Source of the DNA: Acetanaerobacterium elongatum
Lineage (GTDB): Bacteria; Bacillota; Clostridia; Oscillospirales; Ruminococcaceae
DNA length: 64,000 bases
Direction of reading: 5' to 3'
NCBI RefSeq assembly: GCF_900103835.1
Contig: NZ_FNID01000008.1
Location: forward strand, 28,663-92,662
Below, piece by piece: positions 15,802-25,100 of the stretch (positions are counted from its first letter, which is position 1; every line of letters starts with the position of its first letter). Below the pieces are notes generated by a model. That model was not told where the DNA came from, searched no databases, and worked only from the letters and a program-made list of their open reading frames with translations. The translations under genes and the position numbers were made by a program.

Positions 15802-16770
15802 TTATTGTTTCTTCGCGGCTGCCTTTGTATACAGTATAATCCCTCCCGCCGCCGCAAGCAAGAGAAACGCGAGCATCAGCACCGGCAGATGGAAGTGCGG
15901 TGTGCCTGCGCCTGTGTTAAAGCCGCCGGTGGGCGGAGCGGGGTTGCCGTCGTCGATATACGAGCTGCCCGGGATGGCGCTCTCCCCTACCGTGGAGGCT
16001 CCGGCGGGCAGCTGCTGGCTAGGAAGCGGCTCCTGCTGAGCGATGAGCTCGCTTAAGGAGGCCAGCTTTTTGCACAGCTCGGTGCGCGAGATAATTCGGG
16101 TATCGGTAAGCCCCAGCAGGTCGCGGATGCGGTTGTTATCCAGCGGCATCAGCCAGGAATCGGCGGTATCGGTAAGCAGAAAGGCGTAGCCGATACTCTC
16201 TTTTAGGTTTACCAGCCGCACCTGCAGCTTTGATTGATCCAGCCCGGTTTGGGGCAGCAGGCTTTCAAGCTCTGTTTGATTCTGCCTCAGGTCGAAACTC
16301 TTGAGGGTGTCGGGGCCAAGTTCGGTAATCTCCAGACGGTCTGCCATCTGTTCGTTGTAAAACAGGACAAAGCGCTCGTCCTGCGCGGCGCGCTCCTTGA
16401 TAAACTCGCTGTCGGGGGTGTAGTAGTTGTATTGCAGCAGCGCGTAACCCTGCGCGCTGCCGGCGCTGTTTTGCAGCACCGCCGCATAGGGCTGCTGCGC
16501 AAGCGGCTGCTCGGTGAGCGGCCGGTTATCGTAGCCCGAAAGCTGCGCATCGGTGAGGGTGAACACAGGGGCTAGGGTTGTAAGGTCTACACGGCTGCCC
16601 GTTTCGGCAAGCTGCTGCTGAGAAAGCCCCGAAAGCGCCGCGGCCTGTGCCTCTTTGTCGGCGGTGTAAAACCCGTAATCCGCCGTTGGCTCCTGTGCCG
16701 ATACGGTTAGCGGCAGGCTGAAGGTTAGGCAGATTGTTATTAAACCAAGAAAAATTCTTATACTTTTCAA
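15802..16770 (-). CDS. Secreted, C-terminally anchored protein of unknown function
   Basis: A 322-residue protein: signal peptide 1-25 (ends VSA), then a domain rich in Gln and Leu without recognised family, then a low-complexity stretch (TVGESAIPGSS, NPAPPTGG), and a C-terminal membrane segment (about 297-316) with a KAAAKKQ tail. That arrangement is a wall-spanning, membrane-anchored surface protein; no LPXTG-type sorting motif is seen. Start is TTG at 16770, forced by an upstream in-frame stop; the AAAGGG site is rather far (13 nt). The Pro/Gly/Ser/Glu stretch resembles linkers in the three larger secreted proteins further along this strand, suggesting a shared surface system. Confidence 0.75.
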   Translation of the reverse strand: MKSIRIFLGLITICLTFSLPLTVSAQEPTADYGFYTADKEAQAAALSGLSQQQLAETGSRVDLTTLAPVFTLTDAQLSGYDNRPLTEQPLAQQPYAAVLQNSAGSAQGYALLQYNYYTPDSEFIKERAAQDERFVLFYNEQMADRLEITELGPDTLKSFDLRQNQTELESLLPQTGLDQSKLQVRLVNLKESIGYAFLLTDTADSWLMPLDNNRIRDLLGLTDTRIISRTELCKKLASLSELIAQQEPLPSQQLPAGASTVGESAIPGSSYIDDGNPAPPTGGFNTGAGTPHFHLPVLMLAFLLLAAAGGIILYTKAAAKKQ

Positions 16771-16808
16771 GTGGATGATTCAGCCCTTTCGTAAAGTAAC
16801 GTAAGCGT

Positions 16809-17873
16809 CTATCTTAGGGCGCGTGCCGCGGCATCGGTTACAACCGTCTGTTGAATGGCCGTGGTCTTGCCGCCGGGGCTTTCGCAGTACATACGCAGCA
16901 CGTCCCCCTTCTTCAGGTGAAAGTTGAAAAACTGATAGAAGCGGTTGTGCTCATCCGCTCGCACGGCATACCAGCCGCCGTTGTTTACGCTGGTGTAGAT
17001 GATGTAGTTATACGGCGCCTTGCCTGTTACCGCGCAGTTGCCCGTAAAGGAGAGGTCGGGCGCAAAGTCAGAGAGCGAGCCGTAATCCTGTGTGATACCG
17101 GTGGGCACCGCGTCGTAGCTCTTGGCGGAATAATCCACCTTCTTGGGCGGTTTTTTCGGGTTGACGATGTAGTATACCCAGCTGATGGAATCGGTGCCTA
17201 CCGAGGATTTAAAGCCGTCGGTGAGCAGCTTTTGCTTGGTGGTGTAGATGGTTTCGCCGTTCCACACATCATAGACGGTAAAGCGGTCGGCGGCGCGGTC
17301 GTAGCCTTGGATTACCACCGAATGCCCGATGCCTGTCTCCCACAGGTTGCCGATTAGGTACAGCCCTGAATTGAGCGCCGCGTCGGGATATTCCCATACG
17401 GAACGCAGTACACTTGCGTCGTAGTACAGCCCCTCTGATTTGGGCTCTGCCTGAAAGTTTGTGACGTAGCGCATGGCCTCGAAGGTTTGAGATTTTGTGC
17501 CGGGGTTGTTGACGTCTTTCCCCTCAAATATATACTTTACAATGGCCTGCTGCCCTGCATCGATGGTGGGTTTGCCGTCGATGGTATAGCCGATGGCGTC
17601 GCTTTTTAATCCGGAAAGATTTGAAGGTATCACCGCGCCGCTGGGTAGAAAGCTTGGGTTCTTATAAAGGCTGTTATACCGCATGCCCACCATCTTGGCG
17701 CAGGTTGCCCAGCACCAGCTGGTGCGGTTTTGTATGAAGGGCTTGGGGGCGCGCGGTGTGGTATCGGCATAGGCGGTGAAGCCCTCGAATACCAGCAGAA
17801 GGGTTGCCGCGGCCGTCATGACTGCGGCGGCTATGCGCAGCCGGAAGGCGGCTTTTTTAGAGAGTGTGTTCAT
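16809..17873 (-). CDS. Secreted papain-like cysteine protease
   Basis: A 354-residue exported protease. Signal peptide 1-37 (ends AYA). The catalytic triad is visible in normal order: C54 in TSWCWATCAKM, H184 in GIGHSVVIQGYD, and D202 in FTVYDVWNG. This matches the papain-like/C39-like group (AvrRpt2-type, PF12385). A C-terminal beta domain from about 250 follows (APYNYIIYTSVNNGGWY), probably a binding module. AAGGAAG precedes the ATG at 17873. It sits next to two giant C1A-type peptidases but is not their paralogue. The substrate is unknown; an extracellular role in protein degradation or peptide processing is likely. Confidence 0.8.
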   Translation of the reverse strand: MNTLSKKAAFRLRIAAAVMTAAATLLLVFEGFTAYADTTPRAPKPFIQNRTSWCWATCAKMVGMRYNSLYKNPSFLPSGAVIPSNLSGLKSDAIGYTIDGKPTIDAGQQAIVKYIFEGKDVNNPGTKSQTFEAMRYVTNFQAEPKSEGLYYDASVLRSVWEYPDAALNSGLYLIGNLWETGIGHSVVIQGYDRAADRFTVYDVWNGETIYTTKQKLLTDGFKSSVGTDSISWVYYIVNPKKPPKKVDYSAKSYDAVPTGITQDYGSLSDFAPDLSFTGNCAVTGKAPYNYIIYTSVNNGGWYAVRADEHNRFYQFFNFHLKKGDVLRMYCESPGGKTTAIQQTVVTDAAARALR

Positions 17874-17929
17874 ACGAGAAGCTTCCTTTCTGCTTTAGTG
17901 GGGGGATTGTATAGGTGGCCGTTCGTGGG

Positions 17930-18215
17930 GGAATTGTAGGGGCAATAGGCGAATTTCGCACGCAAAAATCGCCTCAGCAATCGCCCGCCGGATACATATG
18001 GCATCCAGTGAGACTGCGGGCGCTTAGTAAGCGCCCCTACGTTCTCCACGTGGATTTGGATGATAAACCGCGGGGCGTCGAGGACGCCGCTCCCTACATT
18101 CCGCCGCAGGGTGGCGAATATATGGGGGCACCCGAACATTTTCCCCCTCCCGCATGGGGTTGCCCTGGATTTTTCGCCTGCCCCGTTGCGGGAGGGGGCT
18201 GGGGGTGGGTACATA
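17930..18215. repeat. Cluster of intergenic palindromic repeats with G-rich tract
   Basis: Non-coding gap between two protease genes. It holds the inverse copy of the 52-nt unit (17936-17987), a GGGCGCTTAGTAAGCGCCC hairpin with CCTAC (about 18019-18041), a GGGGCGTCGAGGACGCC hairpin (about 18072-18096), a CCCCCTCCCGCA...TTGCGGGAGGGGG arm pair, and a G-rich run with four G tracts at 18190-18209. Confidence 0.8.
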
Positions 18216-18263
18216 GTTGCTAGAGATTAGTTGTTAGTAGAGAGAACCCCCAAGCGGAGAGAA

Positions 18264-21200
18264 TTATGGATTAATCTCCCGCAGCCCCGCCTGATACTGC
18301 CTTAGAGTAAGCAGGTCGGAAAGGTTGACATCGCTGCTTTGTGCGGAGTAAGCGGTGGCGGAGGAACGGTTGATATCGTAGAGGTAGTAATCGTCCAGCG
18401 GGCCCTTGCCCGTAAGGAAGTTTAACAGCCTTGTTATCGCCTCAGCGGCATCCACCGTGCCGTTTTTGTCTACATCGGCCTTCTTATCATCCAGAATGAC
18501 GGAGCTGCCGCCGGTGCAGCCGTGAGGGTGGTTCAGCATAAGGTCAACCACTCCGCGGTAGGCGGCGCCGGGGATCAGATTGCCGGCGGCATCCACCGTA
18601 AACGCATCGGCGGGCTCGAAGCTGACGGAGATGGCCTGCGGAGGGGCGTAGGCGGGGAGCAGCTCGAAGTGGAGAGGCGTTTTGGTGCCGCGGTAGATTT
18701 TGCCCGGCATATCGCTGGCAAGCATCAGGAAGTCCAGCCCCACGATGGGGGTTTTATGGATGGGGAACCCGCCGTTTTGGAAGGCGGAGGTAGCCCAGGT
18801 AGTTGTAAAGTCCCAGCCGGTGTACCTGGCCGGGTTTTGCATATCCGCTGCGTAAAGCCCTGTAAGGCAGCCCGCTGCGGTGCCTAGGCCGTTTAAATAC
18901 ATGCTGTTTTTAGTGCTGAGGTTATAGTAGCAGTTCGTAAGAGCGGTATCGTAGCCGTAATAACCGAAGAACGCACCCTTGGTGGTGGCGGGCCCGCTGA
19001 TTTTTGTGGATGCATAACAGTCTTGAAAGCTGCATCCGCCCGGAAGTACCGTCATGCCGGCAGCGTAGCTGAACTGAGGCAGGTTTGCGGCAGTGATGGT
19101 GCTTACCGCGTAGCTGTTACTTACTGTTGTCTGCTGCAGCTCGTCGGCAAGACCGCTTTGGCTGGTGAGCTTACCGCCCGTCTGCCCCTTGGAGGAGAGT
19201 GCTGCAATGGCAAAGCTCTCGTCTATCGTACTGATGCTTGCGTAGCTGAGCAGGCCGCCGTTGCTGCACCAGTTGCCGCCTGACTGTGAAATATCACCCA
19301 TAAAGCCACAGCGGGAGAGATTGGCTTTTATGGCGTAGCCAATAAGACCGCCGGAGTAGGTATAGGCCTTCATGCTGCCGGTGAGCGTTACCCTGACACT
19401 GCCCCTTACAAAGCAGTTCTGCACCGTGGCGCTGTCCGCGCGCGCGGCAAGCCCGCCGATGATATAGTTGCCTTCATTCTGCAAGGCGGAAACGGTGATG
19501 CTGACGTTATTGAGGATCACGTTCTTTACGGTGCCGTTTTCAATGCAGTTGAACAGCCCCAAGCCCGTGTTTTCGCTGATGGGCTGGGTGGCGTTGACGG
19601 TGAGGTTGCTGATGACATAGCTGTTGCCGTCGTAGTTGGCCTCAAACGCATACCCTATGTAGTAGGTGGCGATCGGCGTCCAGTTCGGGATGCCGGAAAG
19701 GTCGATATCGGCATTTTGCTTAAAGTATTTGCCGCAGTATTCTTTGCCCGTAAAGCCGCCGAGCAGCAGCAGATCTGTGGGGGAATCGACAATGTAGGGG
19801 TTTGATAGGCTGCCGTCGCCGGAGCCGTAATCCCCCACCACGATATTGATGTCGGCGGCCGCGACGGGCACCGACGGGCTTTTGTAGGTGACAATGCAGC
19901 GCACCTGCGCGATCCCCTGCGCACCCGCAACCGGCTTAACCGTGCAGGCGGAGCCGCTGGGAGCAAGGGTGACGAAGGACGAGCCGTTGGTGATGTCCCA
20001 GTCGTAGGAGAGCACATCCTCGGGCTTGACGGCCAATGCGGTTACCGTGATGCCCGCTGTATTGGTATTTTTAAGGTAGTCTACCGTCTTTATAAGGGTG
20101 ACATTGCCGATAAAGCTCTTTTTGCTGCGCATGTAGGTGCTTTCCGCCGAGGCCATGGCCGCGAATGTCCAGCACGCGCCCACGTCGCGCTGGTTTTTTA
20201 CCGAGGTGACCTCGCCGGTGCTGCGCAGGTCGTAGGTTGAGGGCAGCGAACCGCCGGTAGCGGGTTCGGCGCCGTTAGAGAAGTACAGGGTGTTCGGGTC
20301 GAGCAGCACACCGGGGGTAAAGGCGCCCGATTCCGAGCCGCCCACAAGGGGCTGCTCCGGCAGCGGGATAGGCTTCTGCTCAGCAACCTCAACCGCAAAT
20401 CGGCTTGAAGAGGCAGGATTGCTCTCTGCGGGGGCTTCGGCGGCTCCCGTAACGGGCTCGCTTGTGCCGGGTACGGCTTCGCTTTCACCCACAACCGGCG
20501 CGCTTTCGCCCGGCAGCGGGGTTGCGGTGCTTTCTGCGGGGGCAGGCGGCGCAGCTGGTTCACTGCCGCCCAATACCGGTTCATTAGCTCCGCCGGTTGT
20601 GCCGTTCACAGTAAAAGCCTTGATGCAGAGGTTGCCCTTAATATTGCTATAGTCCGAGCCGGTCAGGTCATCCCAGCCGCCGTTATAGAGATAGCTTTGC
20701 TCCGGGGCCATGGTAAGGTTGAGCTGTACCTTCTGCTGTGTGCCTGCGTAATACTGCTGCTGCTCGATGCAAACCGCATAGCCGGTTGTGTTGGATATTA
20801 TAAGAATTACCGCAAACCGCTGCCCCTGTGCAACCGCAACCGGCGTAGTCAGCGAAACGGTGTGATAGCCCGCATAGGGCTGTGTGCCGCTTGCGTTGGG
20901 GGTGGCTTCGCTCAGGGCGACGGCAGAGGGCAGAGTATCTCCGGTAGCCACATATACCGAATAGTTGACATTGGGGGAGGTTGTATAGAACGACACCGCC
21001 TTCACCGTTTCGTTGCCGCCGGCGGTAAACTTGTTGGCAAGGGTGTAGGAGGTTAAAGTATTACCGCTGGGGTCAGAAAGCCTGAAGGCGCTGGTATAGC
21101 CGTATGGGTCGTGCTGATAGTTATGGTCGTAGCTTTCGGCATTGGCGTCCCCCGTTTTAAATACGGCGGTAGCGTTGGAATATTGTTTACCGTCGATTAC

Positions 21201-21971
21201 AATCGGTTTACCGAGGCATTGGTCGTTATACGAAAGGTAGAAGTACCCGCCCAGCGCGCCGCCGGTGCCGTAGCTGTTTTTGATGAGGAACGCGCCGGGG
21301 GCAGAGGGCCGGTTGCTCGCGGAGAAGTTGGTAACGGCGTAGTTATCGTCCCACCCTACCACCGTAACCGCGTGGCCGTAGTTGGCAAGCAGTTGGACAG
21401 ACGGCGGCAGATAGTAGGCGGCGGTGGTGCTGGTGGTGTTCATGTACTCTGACAGGTATTGCATTGAGATGTACGCAGCGCCGTTATCATATACCGCCTG
21501 CTTGATGGCGGCAATATCGGTTGTGTTATCGCTGTCGGTATGCGGGATCATCAGCACATCGGAGATGCGCGTTACGGGAGAGTAGCCGGTGATAAGCTTA
21601 TAGTTGTAGTAGGGGTCGTCGCCCTCGTTGATGGGGCCGCCCCAGCGCGCGAAATAGGCCGCCGCCATATTCGCCGTGCCGCCGGTGTTTACCCCGCCGT
21701 AATAGCCGTAGGGCGCGCCGGAATAGAAGGCAGACATCAGCAGATTGTTTTCGGAAAAATCCACAACATCCCCGCCGCCGGTGGAGGGCTGTTCCGCCGC
21801 AGCACCGTTTTTATCGGCATGACCAAGCCCGCCTTCCCTTTCGGGAGGGGCGGCGTTGGTGATTACGGGAGATGCTGAGCCATCCTCTGCGGTAATGGTG
21901 GTAATGGGACAGAGGGCGAGCACCAGTGCCATGGCCAGAATGAGAGTGAATAGTTTAGTAAATCTTTTCAT
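18264..21971 (-). CDS. Giant secreted C1A-type cysteine peptidase, permuted catalytic order, with dockerin
   Basis: A 1235-residue exported protein. Order of parts: signal peptide (1-28); the His/Asn part of a C1A papain domain (about 68-260), starting DFSENNL, with H200 (YGHAVTVVGWDD) and N232 (LIKNSYGT); a lectin-like beta domain (about 285-455); a Pro/Gly/Ser/Glu linker (about 465-575); then the Cys part (STYDLRSTGEVTSVKNQ, Q594; GACWTFAAM, C600); an Ig-like region; GLUG-type repeats (GGLAARADSATVQNC and similar, about 750-1050); and a C-terminal dockerin-like module (DVDKNGTVDAAEA, then DINRSS...DVNLSD). In ordinary C1A peptidases the Cys segment comes first, so this looks circularly permuted. 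The same order in the neighbour at 22139 argues against a local error. Confidence 0.85.
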   Translation of the reverse strand: MKRFTKLFTLILAMALVLALCPITTITAEDGSASPVITNAAPPEREGGLGHADKNGAAAEQPSTGGGDVVDFSENNLLMSAFYSGAPYGYYGGVNTGGTANMAAAYFARWGGPINEGDDPYYNYKLITGYSPVTRISDVLMIPHTDSDNTTDIAAIKQAVYDNGAAYISMQYLSEYMNTTSTTAAYYLPPSVQLLANYGHAVTVVGWDDNYAVTNFSASNRPSAPGAFLIKNSYGTGGALGGYFYLSYNDQCLGKPIVIDGKQYSNATAVFKTGDANAESYDHNYQHDPYGYTSAFRLSDPSGNTLTSYTLANKFTAGGNETVKAVSFYTTSPNVNYSVYVATGDTLPSAVALSEATPNASGTQPYAGYHTVSLTTPVAVAQGQRFAVILIISNTTGYAVCIEQQQYYAGTQQKVQLNLTMAPEQSYLYNGGWDDLTGSDYSNIKGNLCIKAFTVNGTTGGANEPVLGGSEPAAPPAPAESTATPLPGESAPVVGESEAVPGTSEPVTGAAEAPAESNPASSSRFAVEVAEQKPIPLPEQPLVGGSESGAFTPGVLLDPNTLYFSNGAEPATGGSLPSTYDLRSTGEVTSVKNQRDVGACWTFAAMASAESTYMRSKKSFIGNVTLIKTVDYLKNTNTAGITVTALAVKPEDVLSYDWDITNGSSFVTLAPSGSACTVKPVAGAQGIAQVRCIVTYKSPSVPVAAADINIVVGDYGSGDGSLSNPYIVDSPTDLLLLGGFTGKEYCGKYFKQNADIDLSGIPNWTPIATYYIGYAFEANYDGNSYVISNLTVNATQPISENTGLGLFNCIENGTVKNVILNNVSITVSALQNEGNYIIGGLAARADSATVQNCFVRGSVRVTLTGSMKAYTYSGGLIGYAIKANLSRCGFMGDISQSGGNWCSNGGLLSYASISTIDESFAIAALSSKGQTGGKLTSQSGLADELQQTTVSNSYAVSTITAANLPQFSYAAGMTVLPGGCSFQDCYASTKISGPATTKGAFFGYYGYDTALTNCYYNLSTKNSMYLNGLGTAAGCLTGLYAADMQNPARYTGWDFTTTWATSAFQNGGFPIHKTPIVGLDFLMLASDMPGKIYRGTKTPLHFELLPAYAPPQAISVSFEPADAFTVDAAGNLIPGAAYRGVVDLMLNHPHGCTGGSSVILDDKKADVDKNGTVDAAEAITRLLNFLTGKGPLDDYYLYDINRSSATAYSAQSSDVNLSDLLTLRQYQAGLREINP

Positions 21972-22022
21972 AACGTTCTCTTTCTTTTTACGGTGAATGG
22001 TATGTATAGATAGGGGCTGTTA

Positions 22023-22057
22023 AAAAGGCAGTTCTTCCCGCGGTTGCGGGAAGAACC
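22023..22057 (-). terminator. Terminator after the upstream giant peptidase gene
   Basis: A perfect 11-bp stem GTTCTTCCCGC (22032-22042) / GCGGGAAGAAC (22047-22057) with a 4-nt loop. On the minus strand it is followed by TGCCTTTTTAA. It lies between the two paralogous peptidase genes, so they are probably separate transcripts or partly uncoupled. Confidence 0.75.
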
Positions 22058-22138
22058 TAAGATGTCGTTATTGAAAGTGAAAGCCCGCAGATTAATAGGA
22101 CTTGCCGACAGTCTGGAAGATACCACGAAGGGACTTAA

Positions 22139-25100
22139 TCATCCGGCGGTATCATCGGGATTAACGCCTGCGTTGGATTGCTGCATTTTAAGCAGGTCGG
22201 TAAGCGAGAGGTCTTCTTGAACGATGTTATAGTTATCTGAGACCGTCGTTTTGCCGTCTTTATCCTTATGGTCGGCGTTGAGTACGTATGGGTCGGTTAC
22301 TGTGGGGGTTTTGCCCGTAAGCCAGTTAAGAAGTGCCGTTACTGCCTGGCTGTATTCACACTTGCCATCAAAGTTTACGTCGCCAATGCGCGTAAATATT
22401 TGCATATTGTGCGGTGAAGAAGGAACCCCGGTGACAGACACGGTAGCTGCGCCGTATTTGCCCGCCTTAAGCAAGCCGGCATCAAAGGTTACAACTTTTG
22501 AATCACTCACGGTGATATCCAACGGCCTTGGCCACGCATACTCAGGGAAAAACCTACCGCAAAGCGGTGTGGCTTGTGAGCTGAAAAGAGTTTTACACAC
22601 TCTGCTGCTAAATTCAAACTGATCAACTTCGCCGATTGGATTACGCAGCACCGGCACATAGCTGATTGGGCCGGGGGCCATTACCCAGTTTGTGGTAAAG
22701 TTAAAGCCGGTAAACGACGTTTGCTGCGCCATCTGCTGGGCGGTAAGGCCCTTTGGCGCGCTGGTGAAGGTTCCGAGTACTACCCCGTCCCCCGCCGCGG
22801 TTTTATCGTAGTAGCAGTTGGAAAGCTTTTGAGTACCGCTGCACCACGCGGCGATAGCGCCCTTTCGGCTGCCGGATTCTGTGAAGCTCTTGTCGTAGTT
22901 AACGCTTGTATAGCAGTTTGTAAAGGAACACTGATTTCGGGCTTCGCGCGTGATTCCGCCCGCACATACGCCGATTGCACTGCCTAGGGTAGAAAAGGTT
23001 CCCGTTGCATAGCAATCGGTAATATTTGCTTTATCGGCAAACCCGGCAAGCCCGCCAAAGGAGGATTCTTTGCCGCCGTGTGCGTTAAGGTTAGCAAAGG
23101 AATTGGAAACGGTGGCATTTGTTGCACGGCCAATCAGCCCGCCGATTGTAATTTTTTTGGTTGACGTCATATGAATTGAACCGGAGAAGCTGCAGTGCTT
23201 TACCACAGTATTGTCCTTTGCATCGCCAATCAGCCCGCCTACACTCGGTTCGGTGGCATTGTCTTGTGAAAGTGTAAAGCCGTACTCGCCAGAAACAGCA
23301 CAGTTTTGTATGGTGGAGTTCTGTGCACGCCCGGCAATGCCGCCAACATAGCATTCGCCGACAAAATAGCTGGGAGATGCTTCGATATCTGCGTCGTAAA
23401 GTATTATGTTTTCGATGGTGCCGCCGTTTACACAGCCGAAGAGCCCTGCGGGTTCAAACGAGAAAAGCGTGATAAGATTAAACCCATTAATTTTAAATCC
23501 GCCGCCGTTAAAGGAGCCCATGAAGGGGTTGGCTGCATCACCGATGGGGTGCCAGTAATCGGTGAGGGTGATGTCGTTTGTTTGGGTAAAGTTAAGCCCC
23601 TGTGAAGGTTTGCCCTTAAAGCAGTCGATGAGCTGGAGGCCCATGGGGGTGCTTACTTCGAAGGGCTTGGCTTCAGTACCATCACCTGAACCATAGTTGG
23701 TAACGGGAATGCGGAAGGTGCAAACGTAGGTGTCACCGTTGGTGTAAGCAACCTTGCCCTCAACCTTCAACTCGGTTTCAGGCGCTCCCGCTTTGTAGTT
23801 AAAGGTAACGGATTTGTTGGTTAAAGATGTATTGGTTACGGCAATGTCACCGGATTTTATCGTCCAGCTGTAAGAGGACACCAAAGAGGCCGGGGCAACG
23901 GCGGTTAATGTAATACTGCTGCCGGTGGAGTTTTTTAAATAACGAGACGACTGACTGAACTTTGCGTCTGTCTTAGAATTATCCAATCCGTTCTCGGTTA
24001 GGTAAGCACTCTCTATGGAAGACATGGTTGCGAAGGTCCAACAGGCGCCGTAATTCCCTTGATTCTTTACAGAGGTAACACGTCCCAGGGGCAACAGGGA
24101 GTATTTTGCAGCGAAGTTGCCGCCTGTAGAAATTTCGCCCATATCCGCAAGGGTTCTTCCGTTAAAGAAATCGTATGGTGCGGGGATTTCACCGAAGGCG
24201 CGCCCGGCTTCACCACTGCCGCCAACAGCGGGGGGTTCCCCGAGCTGCTTAAGAGCGCCCTTAAATGCGTCCCGTGGCTCCGGAATCACGGTGGAGAATT
24301 CCACGCTGCCGGTTACAGGCTCGTTGACCGCCGAAGCTCCGGGAGCAGTTTGCTCGGAGCCGCCCGGAACGGGAGGTTCGGATTGTCCCGGAACCGGTTG
24401 TGAATCCCCCACTGTCGGAGGATCTCCCGCGATATTCGAGCTGCCGATAGCCGGCGAAGAACCGGGCGTAACAACATCGGATTGACCGGCGACAGGGGAG
24501 CTGCCGGGCGTTGCCGGTTCTGTGCCGGAGCCTCCGACAACAGGCGGATTGCCGTTGTGCGAAGAACCGTCCATTCCTGCCCCGGCTACAAAAGCTTTTA
24601 CACAGACATTCATAGGAACGTAACTTCCATTTGAGGTTAGCAAAGAAGTGGTGTCTCTCCATACCCCATTGACAAAAACGTAGCTCTGCCCAGCACCGAT
24701 CGTCGCTTTGGAGTTGTATCCGCTCTCCTTTACCTCAAGCGGAATACCAACCACACCGGCAGTGGGGTTTTGTACGGCGATGATTACCTCAAAGTCTTTG
24801 CCGGCGGGGATGGTCACGTTCTGCAACAGATTAATGGTATGATAGCCCGGATAATAAGCCGTTCCCACTGCGCTGGGTGCAGGCAGTCCGGTAGTAGATG
24901 TAGGAATTGATAAGCCACCGCCGGAGGACAGGGGGTGTACATAGATACGGTAACTGTCGTTATAGCTATAGGTATAAAACGATACGGCGGCGATATCTTT
25001 TTGCGTAGTGGTGTTAAACTTGTTGGCATAGAAAACATAGTTTGGGGTTGTTACCCCATGTACATATACCGCGCCGTAGTCATCATAGCTGAACACGCCG

